Notes: generated by a model not told the origin, from the sequence alone. 36,139 bases of DNA from an uncultured Bacteroidales bacterium (GCA_944321745.1 CALUML010000009.1:1-36139); one strand, 5' to 3'; numbered from the stretch's first letter, positions 13,724 to 22,796 are shown. Numbers and translations: made by a program.

Positions 13724-15661
13724 CTAACCATTGAACGCTCTTCGGTACGTGCATCCGTTCTTCCATTCGCTGCAGCCGTAGGCCGTGCGTCCCTTTATCA
13801 ACTTGCCTTTGCCACATAGGGGGCAAGGTGTGCCCACGACGGGGTCGGCTGGAGGCGCGGGGGCGGATTGCCGCATGATTTCCTCCACCGTGCGGTTGTC
13901 GCACTTCACGTTGTGCACGATGGTGCGCACCATTTCCTTCAACTCGTCGATGAAGGCGCGTGCCTCGTACTCGCCTCGTTCCACCTGCCGCAGTTTCTTT
14001 TCCCACAGGCCGGTGAGTTCGGCGGACTTCAGCAGGTCTTCCTGGATGGTCTTGATGAGTTCGATGCCCGTTTGCGTGGCGATGAGGTTCTTGCGTTCCT
14101 TGCGGATGTAGTTGCGCTTGAACAGTGTCTCGATGATGGCCGCACGGGTCGAGGGCCGCCCGATGCCGTTTTCTTTCAGCGCATCGCGCAGTTCGTCGTT
14201 GTCCACCAGCTTGCCTGCCGTCTCCATGGCGCGCAGCAGCGTGGCCTCGGTGTATGGCTTTGGGGGCGAGGTCCATTTCTCGGCCAGGTTCGGCTCGTGC
14301 GGGCCGCTTTCGCCTTTGGTGAAAAGGGGCAGGGTGCGCTCCTCGTCCGGCGTGTCCTGGGAGGCTTCCCCTTTCGTCTTGTCGAACACCACCCGCCAAC
14401 CGGGTTCCAATATCTGCTTGCCGTTCACCTTGAAAGGCACTTCGCCCGCCTCGCCCTCCACGGTGGTGGTCGATACCTTGCATTCCGGGTAGAAGTTGGC
14501 GATAAAGCGGCGGGCCACGAGGTCGAACACGTTGCGTTCCGTGTCCGTCAGCCCGTTGGGCGGCACGCCGGTGGGGATGATGGCGTGGTGGTCGGTCACC
14601 TTCGAGTTGTCGAACACTTTCTTCGACTTGGGCAGCTTGCCCGCCAGCAAAGGGGTGGTGAGGGTCTCGTAACCCTTCATGCCTTTGAGGATACCGGGTA
14701 TCTTGGGATACATGTCATCGCTCAGGTAGGTAGTGTCTACACGCGGATAGGTGGTTATCTTTTTCTCGTACAGGCTTTGGATGAGTTTGAGCGTGTCGTC
14801 GGCGGAATAGGCGAACTTCTTGTTGCATTCCACTTGCAGCGAGGTGAGGTCGAACAGCCGGGGGGCCGACTCCGTGCCCTTTTTCGTGGTGATGCCTGTC
14901 ACGGTGAAGGGTGCGTCCTTCACCCGCGCCAAGGCGGCTTGCCCCTCGGCCACGGTGGGAAAACGCCCCGCCGAGGCTGCAAACACCGTGTCGCGGTATG
15001 TGGTCTTCAGTTCCCAATACGCCTCCGGCTTGAAGTTCTCTATTTCGAGTTGGCGGCTGACGATGAGGGCCAGCGTGGGTGTTTGTACCCGCCCGATAGA
15101 AAGCACTTGTCGGTTATGCCCGTATTTCAGTGTATACAGGCGTGTAGCATTCATGCCCAGCAGCCAGTCGCCGATGGCGCGGGAAAGTCCCGCCTCGTAC
15201 AGCCGCTGGTAGTCGCTGGCAGGTTTCAGCGAGGCAAATCCCTCCCGGATGGATTCCTCCGTGAGCGATGATATCCACAACCGTTTCACGGGACATTTGC
15301 AGCCCGCTTTCTGCAACACCCAGCGTTGGATGAGTTCGCCTTCCTGCCCGGCATCGCCGCAGTTCACTACCTCGTCGGCCTCACGCACTAATTGTGCAAT
15401 CACGTTGAACTGCTTTTGAATGCCCTTGTCGTCCATCACCTTGATGCTGAAGCGCACCGGTATCATGGGCAGGCGGCTCAGTGCCCACGCTTTCCAGTCG
15501 GGCGAATACTCGTGCGGCTCCAGCAGGCCGCACAGGTGGCCGAACGTCCAGGTCACCTGGTAGCCGTTGCCCTCCAAGTAACCGTCTTTACGGTTATTGG
15601 CACCGAGTATTCCGGCTATGTCGCGGGCCACACTAGGCTTTTCGGCTATACAGACTATCAT
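13724..15661 (-). CDS. topB: DNA topoisomerase III (type IA)
   Basis: 645 residues. N-terminal Toprim domain MIVCIAEKPSVARDIAGILG with acidic motif NCGDAGQEGELIQRW. The active-site tyrosine is at about 305 (ITTYPRVDTTYLSDDMYPKI). Other motifs: LSRAIGDWLLGMNATRLYT, IGRVQTPTLALIVSRQLEIE, TDHHAIIPTGVPP and ENGIGRPSTRAAIIETLFKR. A C-terminal four-cysteine zinc ribbon (CPLCGKGKL..YGCSEWKNGCTY) spans about 612-640. It relaxes negative supercoils and decatenates single-strand-linked DNA. The Toprim motif has Gln where bacterial type IA enzymes usually have Arg (DxDREGE). Start 15661 is used because a -33/-7 promoter lies just upstream of it, which excludes the in-frame ATG at 15715. The length and zinc ribbon suggest a housekeeping copy. 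Confidence 0.93.
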   Translation of the reverse strand: MIVCIAEKPSVARDIAGILGANNRKDGYLEGNGYQVTWTFGHLCGLLEPHEYSPDWKAWALSRLPMIPVRFSIKVMDDKGIQKQFNVIAQLVREADEVVNCGDAGQEGELIQRWVLQKAGCKCPVKRLWISSLTEESIREGFASLKPASDYQRLYEAGLSRAIGDWLLGMNATRLYTLKYGHNRQVLSIGRVQTPTLALIVSRQLEIENFKPEAYWELKTTYRDTVFAASAGRFPTVAEGQAALARVKDAPFTVTGITTKKGTESAPRLFDLTSLQVECNKKFAYSADDTLKLIQSLYEKKITTYPRVDTTYLSDDMYPKIPGILKGMKGYETLTTPLLAGKLPKSKKVFDNSKVTDHHAIIPTGVPPNGLTDTERNVFDLVARRFIANFYPECKVSTTTVEGEAGEVPFKVNGKQILEPGWRVVFDKTKGEASQDTPDEERTLPLFTKGESGPHEPNLAEKWTSPPKPYTEATLLRAMETAGKLVDNDELRDALKENGIGRPSTRAAIIETLFKRNYIRKERKNLIATQTGIELIKTIQEDLLKSAELTGLWEKKLRQVERGEYEARAFIDELKEMVRTIVHNVKCDNRTVEEIMRQSAPAPPADPVVGTPCPLCGKGKLIKGRTAYGCSEWKNGCTYRRAFNG

Positions 15662-15684
15662 ATGTACATATGGATAATGGGGGA

Positions 15685-15716
15685 CAAAGATAGGAAAAGT
15701 CGAGTGCAAAGCCAAA
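15685..15716 (-). promoter_or_regulatory. -33/-7 promoter of topB
   Basis: On the minus strand TTTG (15716-15713) is followed after 20 bp by TATCTTTG (15692-15685), an exact match to the Bacteroidota TTTG-N19-21-TAnnTTTG pattern. The -7 box begins 31 bp before the ATG at 15661. Confidence 0.75.
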
Positions 15717-15759
15717 AGGTGAGGGAACGCCTTGGCACACTAAAAACTTACTGACCCCC

Positions 15760-15845
15760 CTTTATGGGGAAGTCTTTGCGGTTAAGAAGGAAGCCCCCTT
15801 CAGGGGGTTGGAGGTCTGCCCCCTTTAGGGTTGGGGGTGGTTAGG
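15760..15845. repeat. Dispersed CCCCCTTTAGGG palindromes between efflux operon and topB
   Basis: Three related GC-rich blocks: CCCCCCTTTATGGGG (about 15757-15771), CCCCCTTCAGGGGG (15794-15807) and CCCCCTTTAGGGTTGGGGG (15820-15838). On the minus strand they read like the CACCCCCAACCC..AAAGGGGG core at 53-77 and 2866-2892. Located right after the outer-membrane factor stop codon, they may also terminate the efflux operon. Confidence 0.6.
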
Positions 15846-15858
15846 AGGTAGGGGGTGC

Positions 15859-17238
15859 TTACCGGTTCAGCCCGCCGCCCAGTGCCTTGTAGAGCGACAC
15901 GGTGGCGGTGAGCCGGTTGAGCTTGGCGTCGTTCACCTGTATCTCGGCATCGAACAGCTGGCGTTGGGCGTCGAGCACGTCCATGTAGCTCACCACGCCG
16001 TTGACGTATTGCAGGTTGGCCAGCTCGATATAGGTCAGTGCCGAGCGGTAGAGCGCCTCGGCCGAGCGGTACATCTCCTCGGTCTTGCGGAAGGTGGTGA
16101 GGGCATTGCTCACTTCGCGGAACACGTCGAGCACCTTCTTCTCATAGCGGTACACCTCCTGCTCGTAGGCCGCCTTGGCCGCCTTGCGGTTGGCGTTATT
16201 GCGCCCGAAGTTGAAGATGGGGCCTGTCACCGAGCCGAGCACGAACCATGCCGGGCTTCGCAGGAAGTTGCTCAGCTGGTCGCTCTCGCCCCCGATGTTG
16301 CCGGTGAGGCTGATGCGGGGGAACATGTCGGTCAGGGCGATGCCTACGCGGGCGTTGGCCGCCTTGAGCTGTTGCTCGGCCTGGCGCACGTCGGGTCGCC
16401 GCAGCAGGAGTGCCGAGGGCAGGTCCACGGGCAGGTCGGCTATGTCGGGCATCGAGCGGAAGTCCTCCCCGCGCGGTATCTCCGTGGGAAACTCGCCGAG
16501 GAACATGGAGAGCTCGTTCTCCTTCAACTTGATTTCGTTCTCTATGCTCGGCACCATGGCCTCGGTGCGGGCAAGCTCCACCAAGCTCTGGCGGTAGGGC
16601 ATCTCGGAGGTTAGCCCGCCTATGTAGCGCGTCTGCGCCACCTGCATGGCCTCGCGCCGCGCTTCCACCGTCTGCCGCACGATGCGCAGCTCGCTGTCCA
16701 ACGCCTTCAGTTCGAAATACATCTGCGCCACTTCGGCCACGATGGACAGTTGCAGGGCACATTGGGCCTCCACCGTTTCCATGAACTCGGCCAGCCCTTC
16801 CTCATGCTGCCAGCGCAGGTTGCCCCACAGGTCCAGTTCCCAGCCGAAGGTCAGTTCGGCGTTGTACTCCGGGTCCGGTTCCCGGTTGTTCCCCCCGTAG
16901 TTCAACACCTCTTGCTCGCCGCTCAGGTTGATGCCGAATTCGGGCAGGATGCCCGCCAGACGGATGCGTTTGCGCTCCATCATCTCCTTGACGCGGGCGG
17001 TGGCAATCCGCATGTCCTTGTTGTCGTCCAATGCCTTGTCGATGAGCTTTTGCAGGATGGTGTCGGTGTACAGGGTGCTCCAGCCGATATCGGCGGCGTT
17101 GCCCTGGGCCATGCCCTGCGCCTCGAAGGTGTCAGGCAGGGGCATTTCGGGCACGCGGTGGGCGCGGCCTATCTTGCACGAGGGCAGCGACAGCACGCCG
17201 CCCAGCAGCAACAGCAGTAGGGATTTAGTGGGATGCAT
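15859..17238 (-). CDS. RND efflux outer-membrane factor (OprM/NodT family lipoprotein)
   Basis: 459 residues. Lipoprotein signal MHPTKSLLLLLLGGVLSLPSC with the lipidated Cys at about 21. Two OEP repeats follow, rich in long helices (for example KALDDNKDMRIATARVKEMM and ELRIVRQTVEARREAMQVA). Typical family segments are RRPDVRQAEQQLKAANARVG, DMFPRISLTGNIG and YVNGVVSYMDVLDAQRQLFD, with the C-terminal LYKALGGGLNR. It should form the trimeric outer-membrane channel of the pump. Its start codon lies inside the end of the transporter gene (14-bp overlap), so the two are translationally coupled. Confidence 0.93.
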   Translation of the reverse strand: MHPTKSLLLLLLGGVLSLPSCKIGRAHRVPEMPLPDTFEAQGMAQGNAADIGWSTLYTDTILQKLIDKALDDNKDMRIATARVKEMMERKRIRLAGILPEFGINLSGEQEVLNYGGNNREPDPEYNAELTFGWELDLWGNLRWQHEEGLAEFMETVEAQCALQLSIVAEVAQMYFELKALDSELRIVRQTVEARREAMQVAQTRYIGGLTSEMPYRQSLVELARTEAMVPSIENEIKLKENELSMFLGEFPTEIPRGEDFRSMPDIADLPVDLPSALLLRRPDVRQAEQQLKAANARVGIALTDMFPRISLTGNIGGESDQLSNFLRSPAWFVLGSVTGPIFNFGRNNANRKAAKAAYEQEVYRYEKKVLDVFREVSNALTTFRKTEEMYRSAEALYRSALTYIELANLQYVNGVVSYMDVLDAQRQLFDAEIQVNDAKLNRLTATVSLYKALGGGLNR

Positions 17239-20200
17239 GAGGTTTGTCTTTATTTAAGCGTTCACGTATCTTCGCCTCTATCCGGTCGATGAGCGTCTTG
17301 ACCTTGTTCCACAAGGTGCGCAGGCGGGGCTCGGCTTCGGTCCAGGCTTTGTCCTTCCACTCGGCGGCTTGCAGCTTGTAGCGTTCGGGCACGTTGACCT
17401 TGGGCAGCTTCAGCAGGCGGAACTTGTCCTTGGCTTCGTACACCAGCACGAAGAAGAACGGTATCATCACGATGCCGAACGTGGTGGCGAATATCATGCC
17501 GAAGAACACCCCCGTGCCGATGGCGTGGCGGCTGGCCGAACCCGGCCCCGTGGCCAGCACCATGGGCAACATGCCGAGGATGAAGGCGAGCGAGGTCATC
17601 AGGATGGGGCGGAAGCGCAACCGGGCCGCCCGTATGGCGGCGTTGGCAGGCGACTCGCCGTTGTCCACCTGCACCTTGGCGAACTCGATGATGAGGATGG
17701 CGTTCTTGGCCGCCAGCCCGATGAGTGTCACCAGGCCTATCTGGAAGTAAATGTCGTTGTCCAGCCCCGCCACGGCGATGCCGATGAACGCGCCGAGGGC
17801 GGCGATGGGCAGCGAGAGCAAGGCGGCTATCGGCACGCTCCAGCTTTCATACTGCGCGGCCAGGAACAGGAACACGAATACGAGCACCAGCACGAGCACC
17901 AGCCCCGTCTGCCCCGAAGCCTTCTGCTCCTGGAACGAAAGGCCGCTCCACGCCACGCCGATATTGTCCGGCAAGTGCCTCCGCGCGATGCTCTCTATCT
18001 CCTGCATCACCTGCCCGGAGCTGTAGCCTGAGGCGGGCGTAATCTGCATGGGGGCGGAGTTGTACATGTTGAAGCGCATGATGCTGCCCGGCCCGGTGGT
18101 GTAGCTGGTGGTGCCAAGGGCGGTGAGGGGCACCATCTCGCCGCTGCCCGACCTCACGAAGAACAGGTTGAGGTTGTCCCGCGACTGGCGGAACGACTCG
18201 TCGGCCTGGATGTACACGCGGTAGATGCGGTTGAACATGTTGAAGTCGTTCACGTACATCGCCCCCAGGTAGGCCTGCATGGTGGTGAAGATGTCCGACA
18301 TGGGGATGCCCAGCCGTTTGGCCTGGTCCTTGTCCGCGTCGAAGTAAAGCTGCGGTATCTCCGACTGGAGCGAGGACGACACGCTGGCAATCATCTTCGA
18401 CTGCGAGGCATAATATATAGAGGTATCGACCGCGTTCACCAAATCCTCCCATTGGGCGTTGGAACGGGCTTGCAGCTTCATTTCCACCCCCCCAGCACTC
18501 CCCAGACCCGGCACTACGGGCGGCAGGCTGGTGTACACCTTGGCTTCGGGATAATGGTAAAACTCCTCTTCCACCTGTCGCATCACCTCGTACACGTCGT
18601 CCTTGCGCTCGTCCCACGGCTTCAGGATGACGGTGAGCGTGGTACGTCCCTGGTTGGTGCCCACGCGCGGGCTTGACCCGGTGAGGCTCTGCACGTACTG
18701 CACCGCGTCAAGCCCGTCGATGTAGGCAATGGCGCGGTCGGCCACCTCGCGCATCCGCTCGATGGTCGTGCCCTCGGGCATTTCCAGTTCCACCGTGAAA
18801 TAGCCCTGGTCTTCCTGCGGGATGAAGCCGCTGGAGATGAAGCGCGTCAATACGAATATCGCCACGATGACCATGCCGAAGGCCGCCAACATGCGCCGTT
18901 GGTGCTTCAAGGCGCGTTGCAGCAACCGTCCGGAAGCCGTGTTGCCTTTTTCAAGCCATTCGTTGATTTTACGGAACAGCCAGTTCTTCTGCCCGTGCTG
19001 CGGACGTAGCACGATGGCGCACATGGCCGGGCTGAGGGTGAGGGCCACGATGGCCGAAATGATGACCGAGACCACGATGGTGACGGCAAACTGGCGGAAG
19101 AGCGACCCCGTGATGCCCGACAGGCAGCTCACCGGGATGAACACGGCGGCCAGCACCAGGGCGGTGGCTATCAGTGCCCCGCTCAACTGCTTCATGGCCT
19201 TGTGGGTGGCTTCGCGGGCGGGCAGGTGCTCCGTCTCCATGATGCGCTCCACGTTTTCCACCACCACGATGGCATCGTCCACCACAATCCCGATGGCCAA
19301 TACCAGCCCCAGCAGCGTCAGCATGTTGAGCGAAAAGCCCATGAGCAGCATGAAGCCAAACGTGCCGACCAGCGAGATGGGTACGGCGATGATGGGCACG
19401 AGCGATGCCCGCCAGCTCTGCAAGGACAGGAACGTGACGAGGATAACCAGGAATAAGGCTTCGAACAGCGTCTTGTACACCTCGTGGATGGACTCGGAAA
19501 TGTACTCCGTCATGTCGAACGGTATCATGTAGCTCATCCCTTCGGGGAAGTCCTTGGCAATCTCCTCCATGGCTGCCTTCACCTCCTCGGCCACCTGCAT
19601 GGCGTTGGCACCGGGCAACATGTACACGTTCAGCGTGGCGGCATGGCGGCCGTTCAGCCCGCTCTCGGTGTTGTATGACTGCGCTTCGAGCGATACGCGG
19701 GCCACGTCGCGCAGGCGGATGAACGATCCGTCGGTGTTGGCACGCAGCACGATATCTTCAAACTGGTTCACGGTGGAAAGCCGTCCCGGTGCCGTAATCT
19801 GGATGGCCACATCGACCCCCTCCATGGGAGCCTTGCCCAGCTCGCCCGCCGCCGATTCGCGGTTCTGGTCGCGCAGGGCGTTGCGGATGTCCTGCACCGT
19901 AAGTCCGAAACTGGCCAGTTTGTCCGGATACACCCATATTTGCATGGCGTAGTAGCGGCTGCCTACGTTGGATACGCGCCCCACACCGGGGGTGCGCCGC
20001 AGGATGTCGAGCACGTTGATGGTGGTGTAGTTGCTGAGGTAGATTTCGTCAAACTTCGGGTCGTCCGAAACCAGCGCGATGGTAAGCAGGCGGTTGGGCG
20101 ACTCCTTTTCCACCGAGATGCCATTCTGCACCACCTCGGCGGGCAGGCGGCTTTCGGCCAGCTTCACGCGGTTCTGCACTTCCACGGCGGCGAAGTCGGC

Positions 20201-20500
20201 ATTGGTGTTCACATCGAACGTCACGGTGATGGAAAGGCTGCCCGAGTTCGAGCTGCGCGACTCCATGTAGAGCATCCCCGGCGTGCCGTTCAGTTCCTGC
20301 TCGATGGGGGTAGCCACCGCTTGCGATACGGTGGTGGCGTTCGCCCCCGGGTAGCTGGCGCTGATGTTCACCACCGGTGGTGTAATCTGCGGGTATTGGT
20401 CCACCGGCAGCGACACCAGCCCGATGATGCCGAGGATGACTATCAGGATGGAAATGACCGTGGAAAAGACCGGCCGGTCTATGAAAAATCCGGTATTCAT
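17225..20500 (-). CDS. RND multidrug efflux transporter (AcrB/HAE1 family)
   Basis: 1091 residues, slightly longer than AcrB because of a charged helical C-terminal tail (about 1030-1091). Twelve membrane helices and two large periplasmic domains are expected. Hallmarks: N-terminus MNTGFFIDRPVFSTVISILI, QYPQITPPVVNISASYPGAN, the proton-relay aspartates in TM4 (LAIGIVVDDAIVVVENVER), TM10 lysine (IGLAAKNAILIIEFAKVQ) and PMQITPASGYSSGQVMQEIE in the second half. It exports amphiphilic compounds with the flanking adaptor and outer-membrane factor. It overlaps the adaptor by 4 bp and the outer-membrane factor by 14 bp. No local TetR/MarR regulator is encoded, so control of the operon is unknown. 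Confidence 0.95.
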   Translation of the reverse strand: MNTGFFIDRPVFSTVISILIVILGIIGLVSLPVDQYPQITPPVVNISASYPGANATTVSQAVATPIEQELNGTPGMLYMESRSSNSGSLSITVTFDVNTNADFAAVEVQNRVKLAESRLPAEVVQNGISVEKESPNRLLTIALVSDDPKFDEIYLSNYTTINVLDILRRTPGVGRVSNVGSRYYAMQIWVYPDKLASFGLTVQDIRNALRDQNRESAAGELGKAPMEGVDVAIQITAPGRLSTVNQFEDIVLRANTDGSFIRLRDVARVSLEAQSYNTESGLNGRHAATLNVYMLPGANAMQVAEEVKAAMEEIAKDFPEGMSYMIPFDMTEYISESIHEVYKTLFEALFLVILVTFLSLQSWRASLVPIIAVPISLVGTFGFMLLMGFSLNMLTLLGLVLAIGIVVDDAIVVVENVERIMETEHLPAREATHKAMKQLSGALIATALVLAAVFIPVSCLSGITGSLFRQFAVTIVVSVIISAIVALTLSPAMCAIVLRPQHGQKNWLFRKINEWLEKGNTASGRLLQRALKHQRRMLAAFGMVIVAIFVLTRFISSGFIPQEDQGYFTVELEMPEGTTIERMREVADRAIAYIDGLDAVQYVQSLTGSSPRVGTNQGRTTLTVILKPWDERKDDVYEVMRQVEEEFYHYPEAKVYTSLPPVVPGLGSAGGVEMKLQARSNAQWEDLVNAVDTSIYYASQSKMIASVSSSLQSEIPQLYFDADKDQAKRLGIPMSDIFTTMQAYLGAMYVNDFNMFNRIYRVYIQADESFRQSRDNLNLFFVRSGSGEMVPLTALGTTSYTTGPGSIMRFNMYNSAPMQITPASGYSSGQVMQEIESIARRHLPDNIGVAWSGLSFQEQKASGQTGLVLVLVLVFVFLFLAAQYESWSVPIAALLSLPIAALGAFIGIAVAGLDNDIYFQIGLVTLIGLAAKNAILIIEFAKVQVDNGESPANAAIRAARLRFRPILMTSLAFILGMLPMVLATGPGSASRHAIGTGVFFGMIFATTFGIVMIPFFFVLVYEAKDKFRLLKLPKVNVPERYKLQAAEWKDKAWTEAEPRLRTLWNKVKTLIDRIEAKIRERLNKDKPHASH

Positions 20501-21888
20501 GCCGCTTGCCCCCCCTCTTGGTTGTTGACGGACGTTGCCTGCCCGGTGGTGTCGGCAGGTTGCTGTCCAACGCTGTCTGTGGCGGATGCGGATGAAACCG
20601 TGCTGTCGGGTGTTGTGGGCGGGATGCTGTCTTTCCCAGTCGGGGCAGCGGACAGGGTGTCTGTCCGTATGGTGTCGGCAGGTACGGCCACGCTATCGGG
20701 CAGGAAGTGGATATTCTCCTCCTGCGGACTATCCTCGTCACTAGGTTCGTCTTCCAACGGTTGTTTGGGGGCGACCCACAAGGCGGGTTGGCCGTGTGTC
20801 AGCTTGTTGTAGCCTTCCACTACGATGCGTTCGCTGGGCAAAAGGCCGCGGTTCACCACGATGCTGTTGCCTTGCTCGTAACCGGTTTCGATGAAACGCT
20901 TTTCCACGATGCTGTCCGGGCGGATGACGTAGATGAACGCCCCTCCCTTTTCGATGGACACGGCCTTGCGCGGCACCACCGTGGCATTCTCCAGCACGTT
21001 GAGCAGCAGTTTCACGCGGGTGAACTGTCCCGGCAGCAGTTCCTGCCTGGGGTTGGGCATGATGGCCCGCACGCCGAAGGTGCCCGTCTTGGGATCCACT
21101 TGCGGGGCGGCGAAATCCACGATGCCTTTTTCACTGTATATGCTATTGTCTGCCAAGGTGATGGTTACCGTGGGTTGCCAAAAGCGCGTGCTGTCCAATT
21201 CGCCCAGGTGCACGTTGCTGCGCTGGCTGTTCAGGTAGTCCAGGGCAGTGAGCTTGAACTCCACGAACACCGTGTCGCGCTGCACCACCGTGGCCAGCAG
21301 GGTGGAGCTGGATGTGCCCACCAGGTTACCTATGTCCGTGTATTGTTCGCTGATGTAGCCGTCAAGCGGGGCACGCACCACCGTGTATCCCAGTTCCAGT
21401 TCCGCTTGAGCCAGTTCCGCCTTGCTCATCATCACGCTCGCCTTGGCCATGTTGTAGGCGGCCTCGGCGTTGTCCAGTTCCAGGCGGCTGGTGGCGTTCT
21501 GCTCGTACAGCGGGCGGAGGCGTTCCACGTCGCGGCGGGCCTTGTCCTCCTGCGCCAGGTCTTTGCTCAGTTGTGCCCGGGCACGTTCCACCTGGGCTTT
21601 ATATTGGGCGTTGTCTATGTAGAACAGCGGTTCGCCCGCCGCCACCCGTTTCCCTTCTTCGAAGGTCATGTTCTCCAAATAACCTTCCACGCGGGCATGT
21701 ATCTCCACGCTTTTGAACGCTTTGATTTGTCCGGCATATTCGCCGTATATTTCAATGTTGGCTGTTTTGACCTGTTCTGCCTCCACGATGGGATAATGGG
21801 GGTCTTTGTCGCGGCAGGAACTGAGCGGCAGGAGCAGGAGCAAGGCAGCTGCCAACCATCCTGCACTATGTGGGGATACAATACGCAT
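20497..21888 (-). CDS. RND periplasmic adaptor (AcrA/MexA family lipoprotein) with acidic tail
   Basis: 463 residues. Lipoprotein-type signal WLAAALLLLLPLSSC (Cys at about 25). Then the membrane-fusion-protein order: barrel-sandwich half (AFKSVEIHARVEGYLENMTF), alpha-hairpin (about 100-160), second half (VRAPLDGYISEQYTDIGNLV), beta-barrel and membrane-proximal parts (GIVDFAAPQVDPKTGTFGVR; GQFTRVKLLLN). The usual family ends near NKLTHGQPALWV; here about 85 more residues follow, rich in Asp, Ser, Thr and Pro (DSVAVPADTIRTDTLSA...). This low-complexity tail is probably disordered and periplasmic. The 3' end overlaps the transporter start by 4 bp. A TACTTTTG -7 box lies 22 bp upstream of the start. 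Confidence 0.92.
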   Translation of the reverse strand: MRIVSPHSAGWLAAALLLLLPLSSCRDKDPHYPIVEAEQVKTANIEIYGEYAGQIKAFKSVEIHARVEGYLENMTFEEGKRVAAGEPLFYIDNAQYKAQVERARAQLSKDLAQEDKARRDVERLRPLYEQNATSRLELDNAEAAYNMAKASVMMSKAELAQAELELGYTVVRAPLDGYISEQYTDIGNLVGTSSSTLLATVVQRDTVFVEFKLTALDYLNSQRSNVHLGELDSTRFWQPTVTITLADNSIYSEKGIVDFAAPQVDPKTGTFGVRAIMPNPRQELLPGQFTRVKLLLNVLENATVVPRKAVSIEKGGAFIYVIRPDSIVEKRFIETGYEQGNSIVVNRGLLPSERIVVEGYNKLTHGQPALWVAPKQPLEDEPSDEDSPQEENIHFLPDSVAVPADTIRTDTLSAAPTGKDSIPPTTPDSTVSSASATDSVGQQPADTTGQATSVNNQEGGQAA

Positions 21889-21909
21889 ATGCTAATGAAA
21901 AATTTGCTG

Positions 21910-21917
21910 CAAAAGTA
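21910..21917 (-). promoter_or_regulatory. -7 box of the efflux operon
   Basis: Reads TACTTTTG on the minus strand, an exact TAnnTTTG match, 22 bp ahead of the adaptor ATG at 21888. No clear -33 TTTG, and no obvious operator palindrome. Confidence 0.55.
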
Positions 21918-22226
21918 GACATTTTCATTCGGTTGTTTGCCATACGGGGGCATTATTTCATTCATTTTTCATTAAAGAGTTTTAAACGACAACAGATTGT
22001 CAGGGCTTGGCGACGGTGGACGAGATGTCCGGTCTTCCTGTCGAGCCTCATCCGGGCTGCCCCCGATGGCAAGCATCGGGATTTTCAATTATCGTCGTCC
22101 GCACGAAGCCATCGATTTTATTCCCTAAGTCCCGACACCTTGTGGCGGGACAAGCTATGTGCACTTTCTATCAGGCTAGTGGATATGTCCATCCTGTATT
22201 CCTTAGGAGAAAACTTAACAGTTCTC

Positions 22227-22337
22227 CGGTGGTTTGTGGAGCGTTGCCGCGTGAGATTTCTCCCTACGGTCGAAATGACAGCGGGTGCGCTCGTAGCTCT
22301 CACCCAGCCAGCCTTTCGGGGCGGGAGCGTGACGGGG
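22227..22337 (+). repeat. Direct repeat, copy A (~110 bp)
   Basis: Runs from CGGTGGTTTGTGGAGCGTTG through GAGATTTCTCCCTACGGTCG and AAATGAC to GGGGCGGGAGCGTGACGGGG. It matches copy B (22686-22796) along its length with scattered substitutions and small indels. Copy A has only the right half of the TTTCGA inverted repeat. Confidence 0.7.
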
Positions 22338-22354
22338 AATGCGGACACCCCGCT

Positions 22355-22600
22355 TGCCTATCCATACTTTCCCGCCTGCTCATCCAAACTTCCTCTTTTG
22401 CCCATATATTTCTTCTCCTTTGCCCGCGCATTCTATAAACTACGCCGCAGTTTTTACAAACTACGCTGTAGTTTTTATAAACCGCGCCGTAGTTTTTACA
22501 AACTGCGCCGTAGTTTGTAGAATGTCTGCCCACGCTGGGAAGTATATCCGGGCAAAAAGGGAAGTTTGTGTGGGCAAGCGGGGAAGTTTGGATGCGGGAA
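22355..22600. repeat. Inverted array of ~22-bp GGAAGT units around a palindromic 21-bp core
   Basis: Core: four 21-bp units at 22435-22455, 22456-22476, 22477-22497 and 22498-22518. Each contains a self-complementary 17-mer such as AAACTACGCTGTAGTTT separated by TTAY-type 4-nt spacers. Flanks: on the right GGAAGT-type units at about 22 bp spacing (22539-22600). On the left reversed CTTCC/GCCC units (about 22365-22430). The whole is roughly mirror symmetrical, like the array at 4137-4340. The 21-bp period keeps one reading frame open by chance. Confidence 0.7.
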
Positions 22601-22657
22601 GGGGTGGGGGAGGCATTCGGCACAAGGACAGAAAGGCATCCCTTACATGGCGTTCCC

Positions 22658-22738
22658 GTCATTTCGAGCGCAGCGAGAAATCTTTCGGTGGCTCGTAGAG
22701 CGTTGTGTCGTGAGATTTCTCCTTACGGTCGAAATGAC
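22658..22738. repeat. GTCATTTCGA...TCGAAATGAC inverted repeat
   Basis: GTCATTTCGA (22658-22667) and TCGAAATGAC (22729-22738) are exact inverted copies, with a second matching pair inside: GAGAAATCT (22675-22683) and AGATTTCTC (22713-22721). Elements with these ends are widespread as intergenic palindromes in bacterial genomes of this type. No coding content. Confidence 0.7.
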
Positions 22739-22796
22739 GGCGGTTTTGGTTCGTAGTTTTCACACAGCCCCTTGCGGGGCGGGAGCATGACCGGGC
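22686..22796 (+). repeat. Direct repeat, copy B (~110 bp)
   Basis: Second copy of the block at 22227-22337, from CGGTGGCTCGTAGAGCGTTG to GGGGCGGGAGCATGACCGGG. It includes the right half of the TTTCGA inverted repeat; the left half precedes it only here. Confidence 0.7.

Noticed and set aside
22435..22518. CRISPR or integron attC cluster
   Set aside because: Units are 21 bp with 4-nt spacers and full internal symmetry; no integrase or cas gene is nearby.
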